From assembly GCA_025642065.1 (NCBI GenBank), contig JAODUP010000461.1, positions 227,501 to 291,500 of the forward strand: a stretch of 64,000 nt of DNA, in the 5' to 3' direction. The stretch comes from Paralvinella palmiformis. Lineage: Eukaryota; Annelida; Polychaeta; Terebellida; Alvinellidae. This document shows positions 12,424 through 22,589 of this stretch, piece after piece. A model generated the notes under the pieces. It did not search any database. It saw nothing but the letters and a program-made list of their open reading frames with translations, and was not told where the DNA came from. Each line of letters opens with the position of its first letter. Position 1 is the stretch's first letter. The translations under genes and the position numbers were made by a program.

Positions 12424-12500
12424 ATGGTAATGGAAGCAAGAAGAATGTGGCCAACCGGTTTAGTAGTTAGGCCATGGAGATATCCAATTTATTTCTAAGG
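12424..12500 (-). repeat. SINE alpha head fragment
   Basis: On the minus strand GGCCTAACTACTAAACCGG then TTGGCCACATTCTTC matches the head of the 29.9 kb copy. It is truncated on both sides. Confidence 0.5.
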
Positions 12501-12633
12501 ATAAACACACGAGGCTACCTTTCATTATGGAGTGGAGTCAATTCTGGCACACTAAGGGGAAAAGGAGCAGAGACTACAAGTTCACAACCTAATGAGCAGT
12601 CAGCAATGCTGTATAGAGAAATAGCTATATTTT

Positions 12634-12738
<105 letters not shown>

Positions 12739-12753
12739 GATCTAATTATTGTG

Positions 12754-12757
<4 letters not shown>

Positions 12758-12817
<60 letters not shown>
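12758..12817. repeat. (TA)n microsatellite
   Basis: About 30 TA units, separated from the preceding tract by 22 bases. Confidence 0.97.
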
Positions 12818-12824
<7 letters not shown>

Positions 12825-13420
12825 TTTTCTCTATTTATATAGACACACGTGTATTTCTTCCACGTCCAATTCTAACTGTCTTTTCATAATGTGTGGAGTC
12901 TTGGTAAATCGATCTTTATTACATAATGCATTTTCAAGTTTCCGTCTGTCATCTTTTATCTCATACAGTACAGTTTTAGCTTCCGCTGGTGACATCACTC
13001 TTTGATTTCTGAATACGTCACTTGGATATTTTAATAACTAATGCAACGCAGGCTCAAGAAAAACATGATGTTGACTATCTCATGATTTTCTCTGCTACTC
13101 AAATTATCTTCCAATCATATTAATGTTTTATAAATTAATGCGAGAAGCAAATAATCTTATCCGACATGTTTACATTACAAAAATAAAACTGCCTAAACAA
13201 CCACGTCCTAAAAGCGTCAATTTTCTTAAAACAGTTAAAAGAAAGTGATAAATGCTTGGGAACATCGTAGGAGTATTTATTATTACGACATGTTTTCTTT
13301 TTCTGTTATTGTTTTCGTAATCCATTCAAACGTTTGGTTTTGATGTATGATTTTGATGTAATTATACATTAACTCTCTTGCATCTATTTTATATATTAAC
13401 ACAGCTAATGGATATAACAC

Positions 13421-13492
<72 letters not shown>

Positions 13493-13494
13493 TA
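13421..13494. repeat. (TA)n microsatellite
   Basis: TA tract with AATA interruptions near both ends. Confidence 0.96.
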
Positions 13495-13549
13495 AAAACA
13501 CTATACATTTTGCTGTTCCTGTTTACAAGTAGTAGAATAAAGACGCTTT

Positions 13550-13690
13550 AAATTACTAATATGCCAGCTTTACCTGCAGCTGATTTCCGTGAGATTTAAT
13601 GACAGTTTTCCTATATATGATGGCTCTTTCATCCGTAAACAGAGGCTTTCGTCCTGAGTATCTCATTTTGGTAATGCATACCTACTCCTT
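13550..13690 (-). repeat. Dispersed repeat W, copy 2
   Basis: Reverse-complement match to 11150-11360, including AATCTCACGGAAATCAGCTG. See copy 1. Confidence 0.65.
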
Positions 13691-15138
13691 GATATGTGTT
13701 ATGTGCAAACGATTCACCCGCTTTATCTGTTTGTAAAATGGTAAGAGAGCTATTATCTCGGCCAGTACAACGCGGGTAAAACTAGCCTGCATTCATCCAG
13801 GTTAGTGTTTCAATACATGGGTCACTTATACTTGTGAGAATTGCTTCTGGGAAACTCACTTAGGCTTCATGTCACAGGTGTGGCCACAATCGCGACTGAT
13901 TAGAAGCTACTGCACGGAGAGATAATCGGCTTACACATCTGACGGGATAAAACTGGGTTGTTCAGAGAGCATTAAAGGATTAAAGTAATAAAAACAAAGA
14001 GAACACAGGAAACTAAATGAAGTTAAAACTCCCTTTGCTGATTCTAGTGGTATCCATTACTTATTACAGGTATACGTCTACTGTTTCTCAATGTTATTAA
14101 CATCACAAATATATTATTAATATACCATAATGCCAACCTTAATGCGAATAACCTGTAAATGGGATATACTCTTTGTTGAAGGCACAAGAACAATAAAAAC
14201 GATAAATCAGATGAATGCAATTAATAAGAATGGTAATAAGGCTTACTTAAATACACATATATCGGCTTTTACCACGATGCATTGCCTAATAGTAGAACAT
14301 ATTTCTAATGGGTATAGTCATAATTACTCAGACAGGTCATCAGTCATTCAAGTTATACGAGAAATATACTCACAAAGTTGATTAATATCTCACTTCTTCT
14401 TAGTTCGGCGATGATGAACAATTGCATAATGATTTCATAACACTTGAAGACGTTGAATGAAATCGCTGCTGCGAACAATGTATAGGGAATTATACAGACT
14501 GATTGACTTATCTCTCAAGTTTTCACTGCCTGAACACTGTGAAGACGCATGTGCTGATGCGATGGAGATTAAACAGTTCATTCAAGCGAAATGAATTCAT
14601 AATAGCTAATTACATCATACTTACATCAACTAGCATATTTCTCTTGCAGACGTAAGAACTAAGCTACATCCCATAATGCATATTGTACAATAGTAACAGC
14701 GGTTAAGGGCCACATATCATAGAATCGTGCAAAAACTGACAAAAGCATGAACATTTGCATACATATAACTTAACGTGTGTTGATTCACATACGCCTAGAT
14801 ACTCATCGCCATCACCACGTTAACTGGCTGTCATTTGAATTTCAAAATGGTTACCTTCAAAATGCGATATTCGTAATATCTCGGCTCCTAAGCAACGTAG
14901 AAACATGATTCTGATATCTAGCTAAACATATTTATGATCAAGAAATCCATTTATACAATAAATACTTTTATATTGATTTTAAAGATGGGAGATATGTTCA
15001 AATTAATAACCTTTTCATTGTGTGATCACAACAATAAACATATGGTAGAATATAATGTTTTAGAGCGAAACTAATTAATACGAATAGGTAACACACAGGA
15101 AGCGAACCCCCACATATGATTATATCTCTTGTGTAGGT
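13691..15138. other. No recognisable feature
   Basis: AT-rich. A frame of 83 codons at 14130-14381 has no recognisable similarity and the base composition of its surroundings. Confidence 0.5.
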
Positions 15139-16000
15139 TATTATGCTATCCTAAAGCCAGTGATGGATGGATACATTTCCAAAATAGCATTGCTACCTCT
15201 TTTTGGGAAAACAAATACGCTTACGATTTGCATGGTCTCTCATGTAATTAACACAGTGAAGCTTGCCGTGTATCGTCTGAATCCCCAGCAAATGTCTATA
15301 ATTCCTGCTGATCAACCACTTGATGGTGCTACAAAACATGTTCAGGCCAGAAACTCATGGCGAAGAAAAAATTATTATGATGATGGGCGGCATATAGAGA
15401 AAACCCTTATGAAGTTGTTGGGTGATTGGCTGCAGGAGGGTGGCTGGACCGCAGCTCAGATGCAAGAGATAGTATTTCCCCATATCGGGCCGCGTTGATT
15501 CAATGCCAGCGCTATTCACATGTCACCCGTACAAGGTACGTATAACAAGTAAAAGCTCCTGCTCTATACATAATACAGAAACGTGCATATCAGCAATACC
15601 TCATACTGCTGCCCGCCGAAAATAATGCCATTTCGCTTAGAGAATGGGGTGACAAGCAATGCGCTGAGCAACCTAAATTCAAGTATTCAGAACTTACGCT
15701 GTAGCGCCAACCAATGGTGATACAATTTGTGTGATCAATTCGAGAGAGGAACTTCATAATGTATGTCTAGTGCTTGTTTCGAATTGTGGCTTGGTTCTTC
15801 GCACTCGATCACACGAATTAGTGCAGTTGTCATATCCCTGTACAGAAAACGAAGAATCTCTTCTCTGCATTGCCCATCAGCCTGTGCCATGAACAGGTAA
15901 ATAAATTGAATAAAGGAGACTGGCGCAGTTCCGCTTACTGAGCATCCACAGGTTCTTGAGAGGTGGATAATTGGGGGACAGGATATATCATGACTCATAT
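15139..16000 (+). pseudogene. Decayed 'HEEADTRILLH'-family gene, 5' part
   Basis: The frame to 15498 reads IALLPLFGK, a helix-like IINTVKLAVY-type stretch, then LNPQQMSIIPADQPL (DQPL at 15310-15321) and LLGDWLQEGGWT. After a frameshift the next frame gives HVTRTRY (15519), ALYIIQKRAYQQYL, LREWGDKQCAEQPKFKYSEL, FRIVAWFFALDHTN and HEQVNKLNKGD (15888-15920). At least seven in-frame stops break it. From memory, this order of boxes matches a long, multicopy, uncharacterised protein family of cnidarians, molluscs and other invertebrates, probably transposon-associated. Reading resumes at 19117, after an inserted CR1-like element. An opposite-strand 87-codon frame at 15735-15998 is a shadow. Confidence 0.75.
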
Positions 16001-16348
16001 TTAAATTTGAAAATAATAATAATATAATAATAATACAACATTCTATATAGCGCTCTATATAATTTCACTAAAATTACCCTAAGGCGCTTTACAGATAAAA
16101 GAAGTAGTTAAACGTGTACCAAGTATAGACGTCAAAACATTATAAAAAAAATCGATTTAGACATTAAAACAATGATAACATGGCTATGTATATGCAATGT
16201 GAAAGTAATGCGTCTTAACATTCTTCTTGAACAAGTTGAGGAACTTAGACTGCCTAGTCATCATTGGTAAATTGTTCCACAAGGAGGCAGCTGACTTGCT
16301 GAAACAGCGATTTCCATAGGTTGCGGTACGTGTCTTTGGCATCTGTTG

Positions 16349-17515
16349 TTATGAACTGGCGGATGCAGCCAGTGATGCGTATCTGGTAATAACAGGCCCT
16401 GGAAACAGCATTGACCTGTTTGTCCATGGTAAGTGATCATCTACTGTTAGATGGAAATCCTGAGTTTTCTTAGCTTGGTGCTTTGATGAGAAAACAATCA
16501 GTTCGGTTTTATCCTGGTTTAATTTCAGCATATTGGAACTCATCCATAAGCTAATGCATGCCAGGCATGCTTCCATTTTGGTAGCAAGGTTATCCCAACA
16601 GTCAGAAGGCCGAATTACCATGTATACCTGAGTGTCATCTGCGTAACAATGGTATAGTAGGTTGTGTCGATGACATATTTCACTAATCGGTTTGGAGTAT
16701 ATACAATACTTGCGTGGTCCAAGCACCGAACCCCGTGAGACGCCGAAATTTAGATGTTTGTCAGATCCGACAGCTTGTTGTCGAGAGCCATAATAATATC
16801 ACGATGGACCCTAAATAGAGTCGTCTCTGTGGAGTGACAGGAGCGATAAGTGGACCGAAGGTTATCATGTAGATGGTGAGCATTGAGATGCTGCTCCAGA
16901 CGTTTAGCCACAACTTTCTCCAGGATTTTTGACAGATAGGGCAAGTTAGAAACAGGTCGGTAGTTCCTTAAAACTTCTTTGTCTAATTTTATTTTTCAGT
17001 AGTGGTCGCACGATGGCCTTCTTGAAGCTTAGAGGAACTGTGGACTCAGTCAGAGAACCGTTGATTACAGCAGTGATCAATGGGAGTAGATGTTCTAGTC
17101 AGTCTTTCTGAAGATGTGTAGGGAGAGGGTCTAATTCACAGGACTTTGATGGGGCGTTCAGAATGATTTTTCGGATTTCCTCTTGCGTAGCAGGTGTGAA
17201 AGACGTCATCGGTTGATCGCTAAATGTGATATCAGCAGTCATCACAATGTTCTCATTTGTGGTATTGTTCAGAGCACTGATGTTGTCTCTGATTGTAGTG
17301 ATTTTATTTACGAAAAAAACACCAAATCTGTTAGCCAAATCCCTATCTGATGGACAACTAGGTATTATAACTTCACTTTTTTGTCCCATTACGTGCTTGG
17401 CTAACCTGAACAACTGCTTAGATTCAGTACCGCACTCTACTATCTTGTTGGAGTAGTATTCCTTCTTGGCTTTGATAAGTAGAGCAATGACATTACGACA
17501 TTCTTCCTTGAACAT
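16349..17515 (-). pseudogene. Reverse transcriptase region of the CR1-like element
   Basis: Three open pieces: 17099-17515 (linker, ending [18 protein letters not shown], the block before RT motif 0); 16750-16944 (ILEKVVAKRLEQHLNAHHL, HSTETTLFRVHRDI); and 16349-16726 (RGSVLGP just upstream, YADDTQVY, CISLWMSSNMLKLNQDKTEL). Between the second and third pieces the roughly 65 residues holding motif A (usually LLDLSAAFDT) are gone. After 16349 the thumb is gone and the frame joins directly to the C-terminal WNNLP block. It is therefore catalytically dead despite keeping YADD. Confidence 0.85.
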
Positions 17516-17551
17516 CTGGTGATGTATAGTCAGTTTTGTTCTTCTCCAGAG

Positions 17552-18396
17552 TCATTCAGCTTTTCTCCGCTTGTGTTTGGTTTGGCAGATATATTCTGTG
17601 TACCAAGGAGCATTTGGTCTCAAAGTTATTGTTTTAACCTGCAATGGGGCATGTTTCTCCATCAGTCTCCTAATGCCAGAATCATAGGCGGAGATGAGAT
17701 CATCCACGGATCCAGATGTACATTGCAAGCTAGGAGTTGAGTCAATATACTTGGTAAAATCCGGCGCAGGTATAGCACGGAGCTTCCGAAAAGTAATTTC
17801 CTTCCTTGTAGATTTTGGTTTGCCAATATCTAGCTTCATTTCAATAGCCATATGATCAACGGATGAATTTCCTCTGGCGTTAACGAGGAATGGATCCATA
17901 ACCAAGGGTGTGTCACGAAGGATGGAACTGTCTTCTCGTGTGATTACAACTTCCAAAGTATGACCTTGAATGTGTGTGGCAGCCTTTACGTGCTGAACTA
18001 AACCATGCGGCTCTAATAATCCTGAGAACTGATGGACATCAGGTGAATCTGGTTTGTCAAGATGAACGTTCAGGTCACCTGTGATAATTAACTGTTGTGG
18101 TACAACAGCCAGTTCATCCAGACAGGAAGCCCATTCATCAAATAACACTGTATTTGTGAAACCATTCTATGCGTGTACATCACTCGTGGTTGAAACAATC
18201 TTCTTAATATTTAGTCCTTGTTATACACTACAGTTACACCTCCACCACGTGATCCTGATCGAGCTATGTGGAGAATGCCATATCCAGAGGGAATAAGACC
18301 AGATAGTACATGATCATCAATAACAGTTCCTAACCAGGTTTCAGTTATAGCCAAAATATCTACACCGTTTGATATAATGAAGTCACAAATGGACAT
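17552..18396 (-). pseudogene. Endonuclease domain of the CR1-like element
   Basis: Apurinic/apyrimidinic-type endonuclease that would nick target DNA to prime reverse transcription. Residues visible include the Glu of ETW, the Asp and Asn of GDLN, and the Asp-His of SSVDH. The ETW part (18211-18396) and the GDLN part (17552-18148) lie in different frames with about 60 bases between. An in-frame TGA sits just upstream of the MSICDF start (an ARS/R position reads as stop). The 198-residue GDLN segment is the longest intact coding stretch in the window outside simple repeats, so this insertion is younger than its neighbours. Confidence 0.85.
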
Positions 18397-18890
18397 TGCT
18401 TTGTTCTTTACTCAGATATACAAGAGTCAATGGATTGGTGGCTTTACAGTCTGGATGTATCATCCTGACTGGGTGAAGATTCTCATGTTAATATGTTAAT
18501 TCATCCTGTTAATCTTTGACCCTATAGGTGGGTCATGTCTTGAAGACACTAAGGTAAGTATAGTAGAGACACGGTATCGTTTGTTGGTACACTAGAAACA
18601 GATATTCCATTTGAGTTAACTAGGTGCACAAGGTTTGTCGCATTTACACCATGTTGTTTATCAATATATATGACCGTTGCCTGGTTAAAGTCCCTCCTTA
18701 TAATACGTGGTATTCGCCTAATGATTCGCCTGCCAGCCTTTGTTTCTCTTCTAGTGTATGTCCCAGATCTGCTCAGATTGAGCGTCTGTATTGTGTGCCT
18801 TAGTTTATGTTTGATATTGAGCTCTGTTGGCTTCAAAGCCAAGAGCAATGACCTGGTATACGCAATTGACATGGTTCAATGCACACTATG

Positions 18891-19116
18891 ATCAATATCC
18901 TATTCTGGATATTCCAACTGTTAGTGATCCAGATAGTGTCGAAAAGTCAAATCCAAATAGATAGTAGCGGTCTATGTCTATTCACACACAACCATGCATA
19001 CTTTCACAAATGAATGACACCGATATCCAACACAATTTGTGTAAATATAGAGAATTCGTGGGAGCGGCCTGTTCAAGCGCTCTAACTAAAAACAATCTTC
19101 AAAGAGCTTCAAAGCA
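18891..19116. other. Junction between CR1-like element and interrupted gene
   Basis: Sequence between the element's 5' side and the resumed gene. A KYREFVGAACSSAL stretch (about 19042-19085) may belong to the gene. I could not find a target duplication with the left side at 15980-16010; CR1 insertions often lack one. Confidence 0.5.
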
Positions 19117-20157
19117 GCGAATGATAAAGATAAATCCCATAAACACCATGAACAATAAGCTTGTGTCCAAGATAATTTGCCAAAGGAGTACACGCTCTGG
19201 TGTCTGCATTTGACGAAATTTGAAATATAGTGGTAATCTATTTAGTTTGGATATCAAAATCATTACCGGCAAAGGCATGATACACACAGTGTACAATGTT
19301 GAGAACATTGGGAAACAACAATGTCATATCCTTGTGGGAGAAGGATTGAAAAATTCAGTAAGCAAGCACCTTGGTGATGTTGTGAACAAGAATAAATTAC
19401 CACTATTCAAAACTCCTCATGAGAAGCCAAAAATCAAATAGCAAACTGCATTTTCTATCACCGTAGACCGACTATATCATATATTCTCGGATGTACATTG
19501 CTTGTTAAGATATTGATATCTTTGAGCATGAAAACCAGCCAAGGTGTTAGATGATGCTGCCATTAATCACATGCTGAACGAAGAGACAGCGGAAAATTCC
19601 AGCACTATACCAAGCAAATATTGATCCCGTATCTTCTCTAAGTTGGAGTCTTTCGATAGGATAAATATATTGGGTGTGATAGATATTTGCAGTTGACGAG
19701 GGAATGCGGGATCAACAGTGACACATCGCAACAACAACAAGTTCTTCAGGTGCTTCCATCCCACCGAACTAAGAAAGCTTCCCCCGGATTCATTGAAATA
19801 AAGACAATATGTTCCATTGCCTGGGTTAGTGCATAGGATCAGGTGACGCAAGTGAAAAGGTTCTTCTTAGTACAAAGGATGAGAATATCATGACGGCGGA
19901 CTCACTACGAGTTGGTTGACATTGAAAGCCTGCAGCCGTGTACTCACGAGGAAGAGGACACTCGAATACTCCTACATGATGCTGATTGCGAAAAGCGTGC
20001 TATAAAGAAAGTAGTAATTGGCACAGTTCACGCTGATGTGGTCGTCGTATCAGCGGGCCACTTGCATGATTTGGGCACAAGTAGGATGACTTTTTGTGGA
20101 ATTGTTCAATTAGCTTTTAAAAGAATGTATGCATTAATTTCTGTTACTGATAACTGA
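19117..20157 (+). pseudogene. Decayed 'HEEADTRILLH'-family gene, 3' part
   Basis: In order and with frame changes: NDKDKSHKHHEQ then ACVQDN, FAKGVHALVSAFDE, SGNLFSLDIKIITGK, KNKLPLFKTP, YSRMYIAC (from 19482) and DIFEHENQ. Next come KFQHYTKQILIPYLL and LTREC, then an open segment 19912-20157 with LQPCTHEEEDTRILLHDADC (H-E-E-E-D-T-R at 19945-19965) and GTVHADVVVVSA. The family's usual form is HEEADTRILLH followed by VDTDVVVL. The acidic spacing recalls PIN/FEN-like nucleases, but that is inference. Here VDTD has become VHAD. With 15139-16000 it makes one gene split by a retrotransposon. Confidence 0.75.
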
Positions 20158-20169
20158 TGGATGATTTAA

Positions 20170-20420
20170 TGATACGGTTGTGTTTGAAACGAGCCACCAT
20201 AACCCCGCTGTCTAAGAGTTCTAGTTTGGACTAAGAGTATATGAAGAATTACCGTCCTGTTTATGTCCTCCTTTTCATCTCCAAGCTTACTGAAAAGGCA
20301 ATAGCAAGTCATATATAAGAGGATTTAACCCAAAATGAGAGTTATAAGTCTACTTATCGTAGTGGTCATTGAACATAAACTGCTCTTTTGAAATTGCACA
20401 CTGAGAGTTGTAATCAATCA
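20170..20420 (+). mobile_element. CR1-like RT N-terminal fragment
   Basis: The + strand reads ATITPLSKSSSLD, then KNYRPV, FISKLTEKAIASHI, EDLTQNESYKSTYRSGH and TALLKLHTES. These are the standard opening blocks of CR1/L2 reverse transcriptase (VTPLLKK..LD.ED-KNYRPISNL, AYRSGHSTETALL). Three or more stops interrupt it. It begins immediately after the interrupted gene, in opposite orientation to the 16-19 kb element, so it is a separate insertion. Confidence 0.8.
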
Positions 20421-20699
20421 TCCAATAATTTGGAAGCGTTTAGTATATTCCTTTGCCAGTAAAGAAAAGGCCTTTACCTAGGTAAAGTTGTATCTAACCG
20501 AGAAACCTCATTGCCGGCGCCAAAAGCCGCATATCAATGTACGGGAAAGAATCCTCACGAGTATCAACCACCAAACATTGGAATAATAATATTAATCTTG
20601 CAAGAAGCAAAACATGTATTTTCTTAAAACAATTTTTTTTATAACTTTGCTAAATTCTAAAACAAACTAGCGTATTTATATATAATATGTTTCTGCTAT

Positions 20700-20855
20700 A
20701 TCATATTAGAGCGTGTTTTAATTCAGATTTAAATATATGGCGCCCTAGAGCATTTCGCTTTGAAGGTGCTTAATAAATTACTATAATTCGTAGGAAAACA
20801 CTAATTTTGTTCCAACTGGACTAGCTTTCTGTACGTTTTAATTCATTGTTTCAAA
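20700..20855 (+). mobile_element. Possible CR1 3' UTR word and RT tail fragment
   Basis: ATATGGCGCCCTAGAGC and AAGGTGCTTAATAAATTACT resemble the 3' ends at 47660-47705 and 16020-16100. Next, VLFQLDWLSVRF-like codons at about 20808-20840 resemble the HWLPVRF block. Both are very short. Confidence 0.4.
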
Positions 20856-21049
20856 TCGACTGAGTGGATTAGTATGTTTGTATGTATGCGACCTGATACA
20901 AAATTGTTAGCCTTCTAGATTGAACCAATGTCAGTCGCTTTTGAAGTAGATAAAAACCTCAAAACAATTAACTAGATCAATCTTCCCCAATGTCAACTCA
21001 CAGGTTACAGAACAAATTATGGATTTTATTCAAATTGCCTGATCTATTA

Positions 21050-21235
21050 AACTCACTCACTGACTCATTCACTGACTCACTCATTCACTGACTCAATCAT
21101 TCACTCACACACTGATTCACTCACTCACTGACTGACACACTGACACACACTGATTCACTCACTCACTCAATCACTCACTCACTTATTGACTCACTCACTC
21201 ACTCATTCACTCACTCACTCACTCACTCACTGACC
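21050..21235. repeat. (CACT)n tetranucleotide array
   Basis: ACTC/TCAC units with GACT variants. Unlike the arrays at 8.5, 26.3, 43.9 and 51.7 kb, I see no repeat Y next to it. Confidence 0.93.
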
Positions 21236-22304
21236 CAATCTTATGCTAGAATAATAATGGCATATTTTCAGTTATATTGAAAGCATTTAATAATTAAAGG
21301 ACAGATGAACAAATAAAATTAAAGAAAACTATGTATCATTTAAATAATAGCATGCGTCATGCATTTCTGATTTATATTTTCACGAGATGCTTTAGAATAG
21401 ATTTGAATTATGGCTTTATCGCGAGTTTGTTTTGTGTTAAATATTTGTTTTTGTGTTGTACTTAATTGCATAACATAAACAACAACTCAATGTCAATCTT
21501 TAATTTATTTGGAATTCTTGTTTTAATATATTTATACTGCATGTAAATCATGATAGTCCGTAGCTATCACAATGTACGGTTATAAATAATTCCGTAAAAT
21601 ATAAAATATTGCCGAAGCAGTTATCGATTGTATAAAGCTATTTATTGAGGTGTACTTTATTTATTTATTTATATATATTATATTAAGATTATCCTAACGT
21701 CATCAATTATTTAAGGTGTATGGAGGTCGATCTATATACAGCTTATTTAAAGATTACTATTGCATTTGATTTTCAAATTAAAAACACTTTCTATATTATT
21801 TTGTTCTATTTTGTTATAAATATATTTCTATTAATTATATACCCGTGGATCATTTAAATCGATTTACCAAATACGTTAAGACACAGTAGAACGTACAATC
21901 CTAAATCCTAAATCTACGAATAAACATATGGCTATATGACTGTAATAGCGAGTGTGTCCTTTATTTATTTAGTTTTAATTCATTGGAGCTTATCGCTATG
22001 TTCATAACAACGTAGTAGAGGCAACACAATGTACAGACACATTATTCAATATTGTTAGTTGTCTAATAGCCCTATAAGTTTGTTTGTTTTATATATGTTT
22101 CTTTGTAATGGCATGCAATTTATTGTGCTGGACATTCATATTTCATCTTTCACCATATGCCTGAAAATTGTTCTTCATTAATTTCTCCATAAAGTGGAAC
22201 CTAACTTTCATGTTATGTTCTCGTTTTACATGGAGCTATATGTTTAGAAACACAAAAGTCGTAACACTATGCTATCGGGGATTATTCGAGCAACGACACA
22301 CACA
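21236..22304. other. No recognisable feature
   Basis: Very AT-rich, stops in all frames. Confidence 0.55.
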
Positions 22305-22352
22305 CATGCACCCCCACATACACACTCATACACACACGCACACACGCATACC

Positions 22353-22411
<59 letters not shown>
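22305..22411. repeat. Compound CA-rich / (TA)n microsatellite
   Basis: CA-rich degenerate run to about 22350, then pure TA from about 22358 to 22411. Confidence 0.94.
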
Positions 22412-22414
<3 letters not shown>

Positions 22415-22589
22415 GCCACGTGATTAGAAGTAGGAATGTGGTTATCATAGTTCATAGATTTAAAACTGGGTTGCAAAGCTTTAGATATTGTTTTAGATCC
22501 TCGACAACTGTATTTGCCTGTATATTTAGTCACTTATTTCATGTATAACAATGTTAAGCAAAGAAAGACGTAATTACAAATAGAGGAGG

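Larger units (their letters stand above)
16008..18890 (-). mobile_element. CR1/L2-like non-LTR retrotransposon, internally deleted
   Basis: Reading 5' to 3' on the minus strand: an N-terminal segment like YTRSLLLALKPTELNIKHKL with an Arg-rich run (18549-18872); endonuclease with ITETW (E-T-W at 18334-18342), RGGGVTVVY, TGDLNVHLD (GDLN at 18068-18079), GHTLEVVIT and SSVDH in place of S-DH; a post-endonuclease linker with RPNAPWY (17552-18148, then 17099-17515); RT start (LSKILEKVVAKRLEQH, YRSCHSTET); RGSVLGP and YADD (16634-16645), NMLKLNQDKTELIVFSS; then the C-terminus YGNRCFSKSAASLWNNLP to KTHYF (about 16184-16333), 3' UTR and a (TAA/ATT)n tail at 16008-16035. Two RT blocks are missing: the one with the first catalytic Asp, and the thumb. 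Confidence 0.88.

Noticed and set aside
14130..14381. 83-codon + frame
   Set aside because: No recognised similarity, background composition and no splice signals.
15735..15998. 87-codon minus-strand frame
   Set aside because: It lies opposite the + strand pseudogene, whose recognisable blocks (FRIVAWFFALDHTN, HEQVNKLNKGD) run through it, so it is a shadow.
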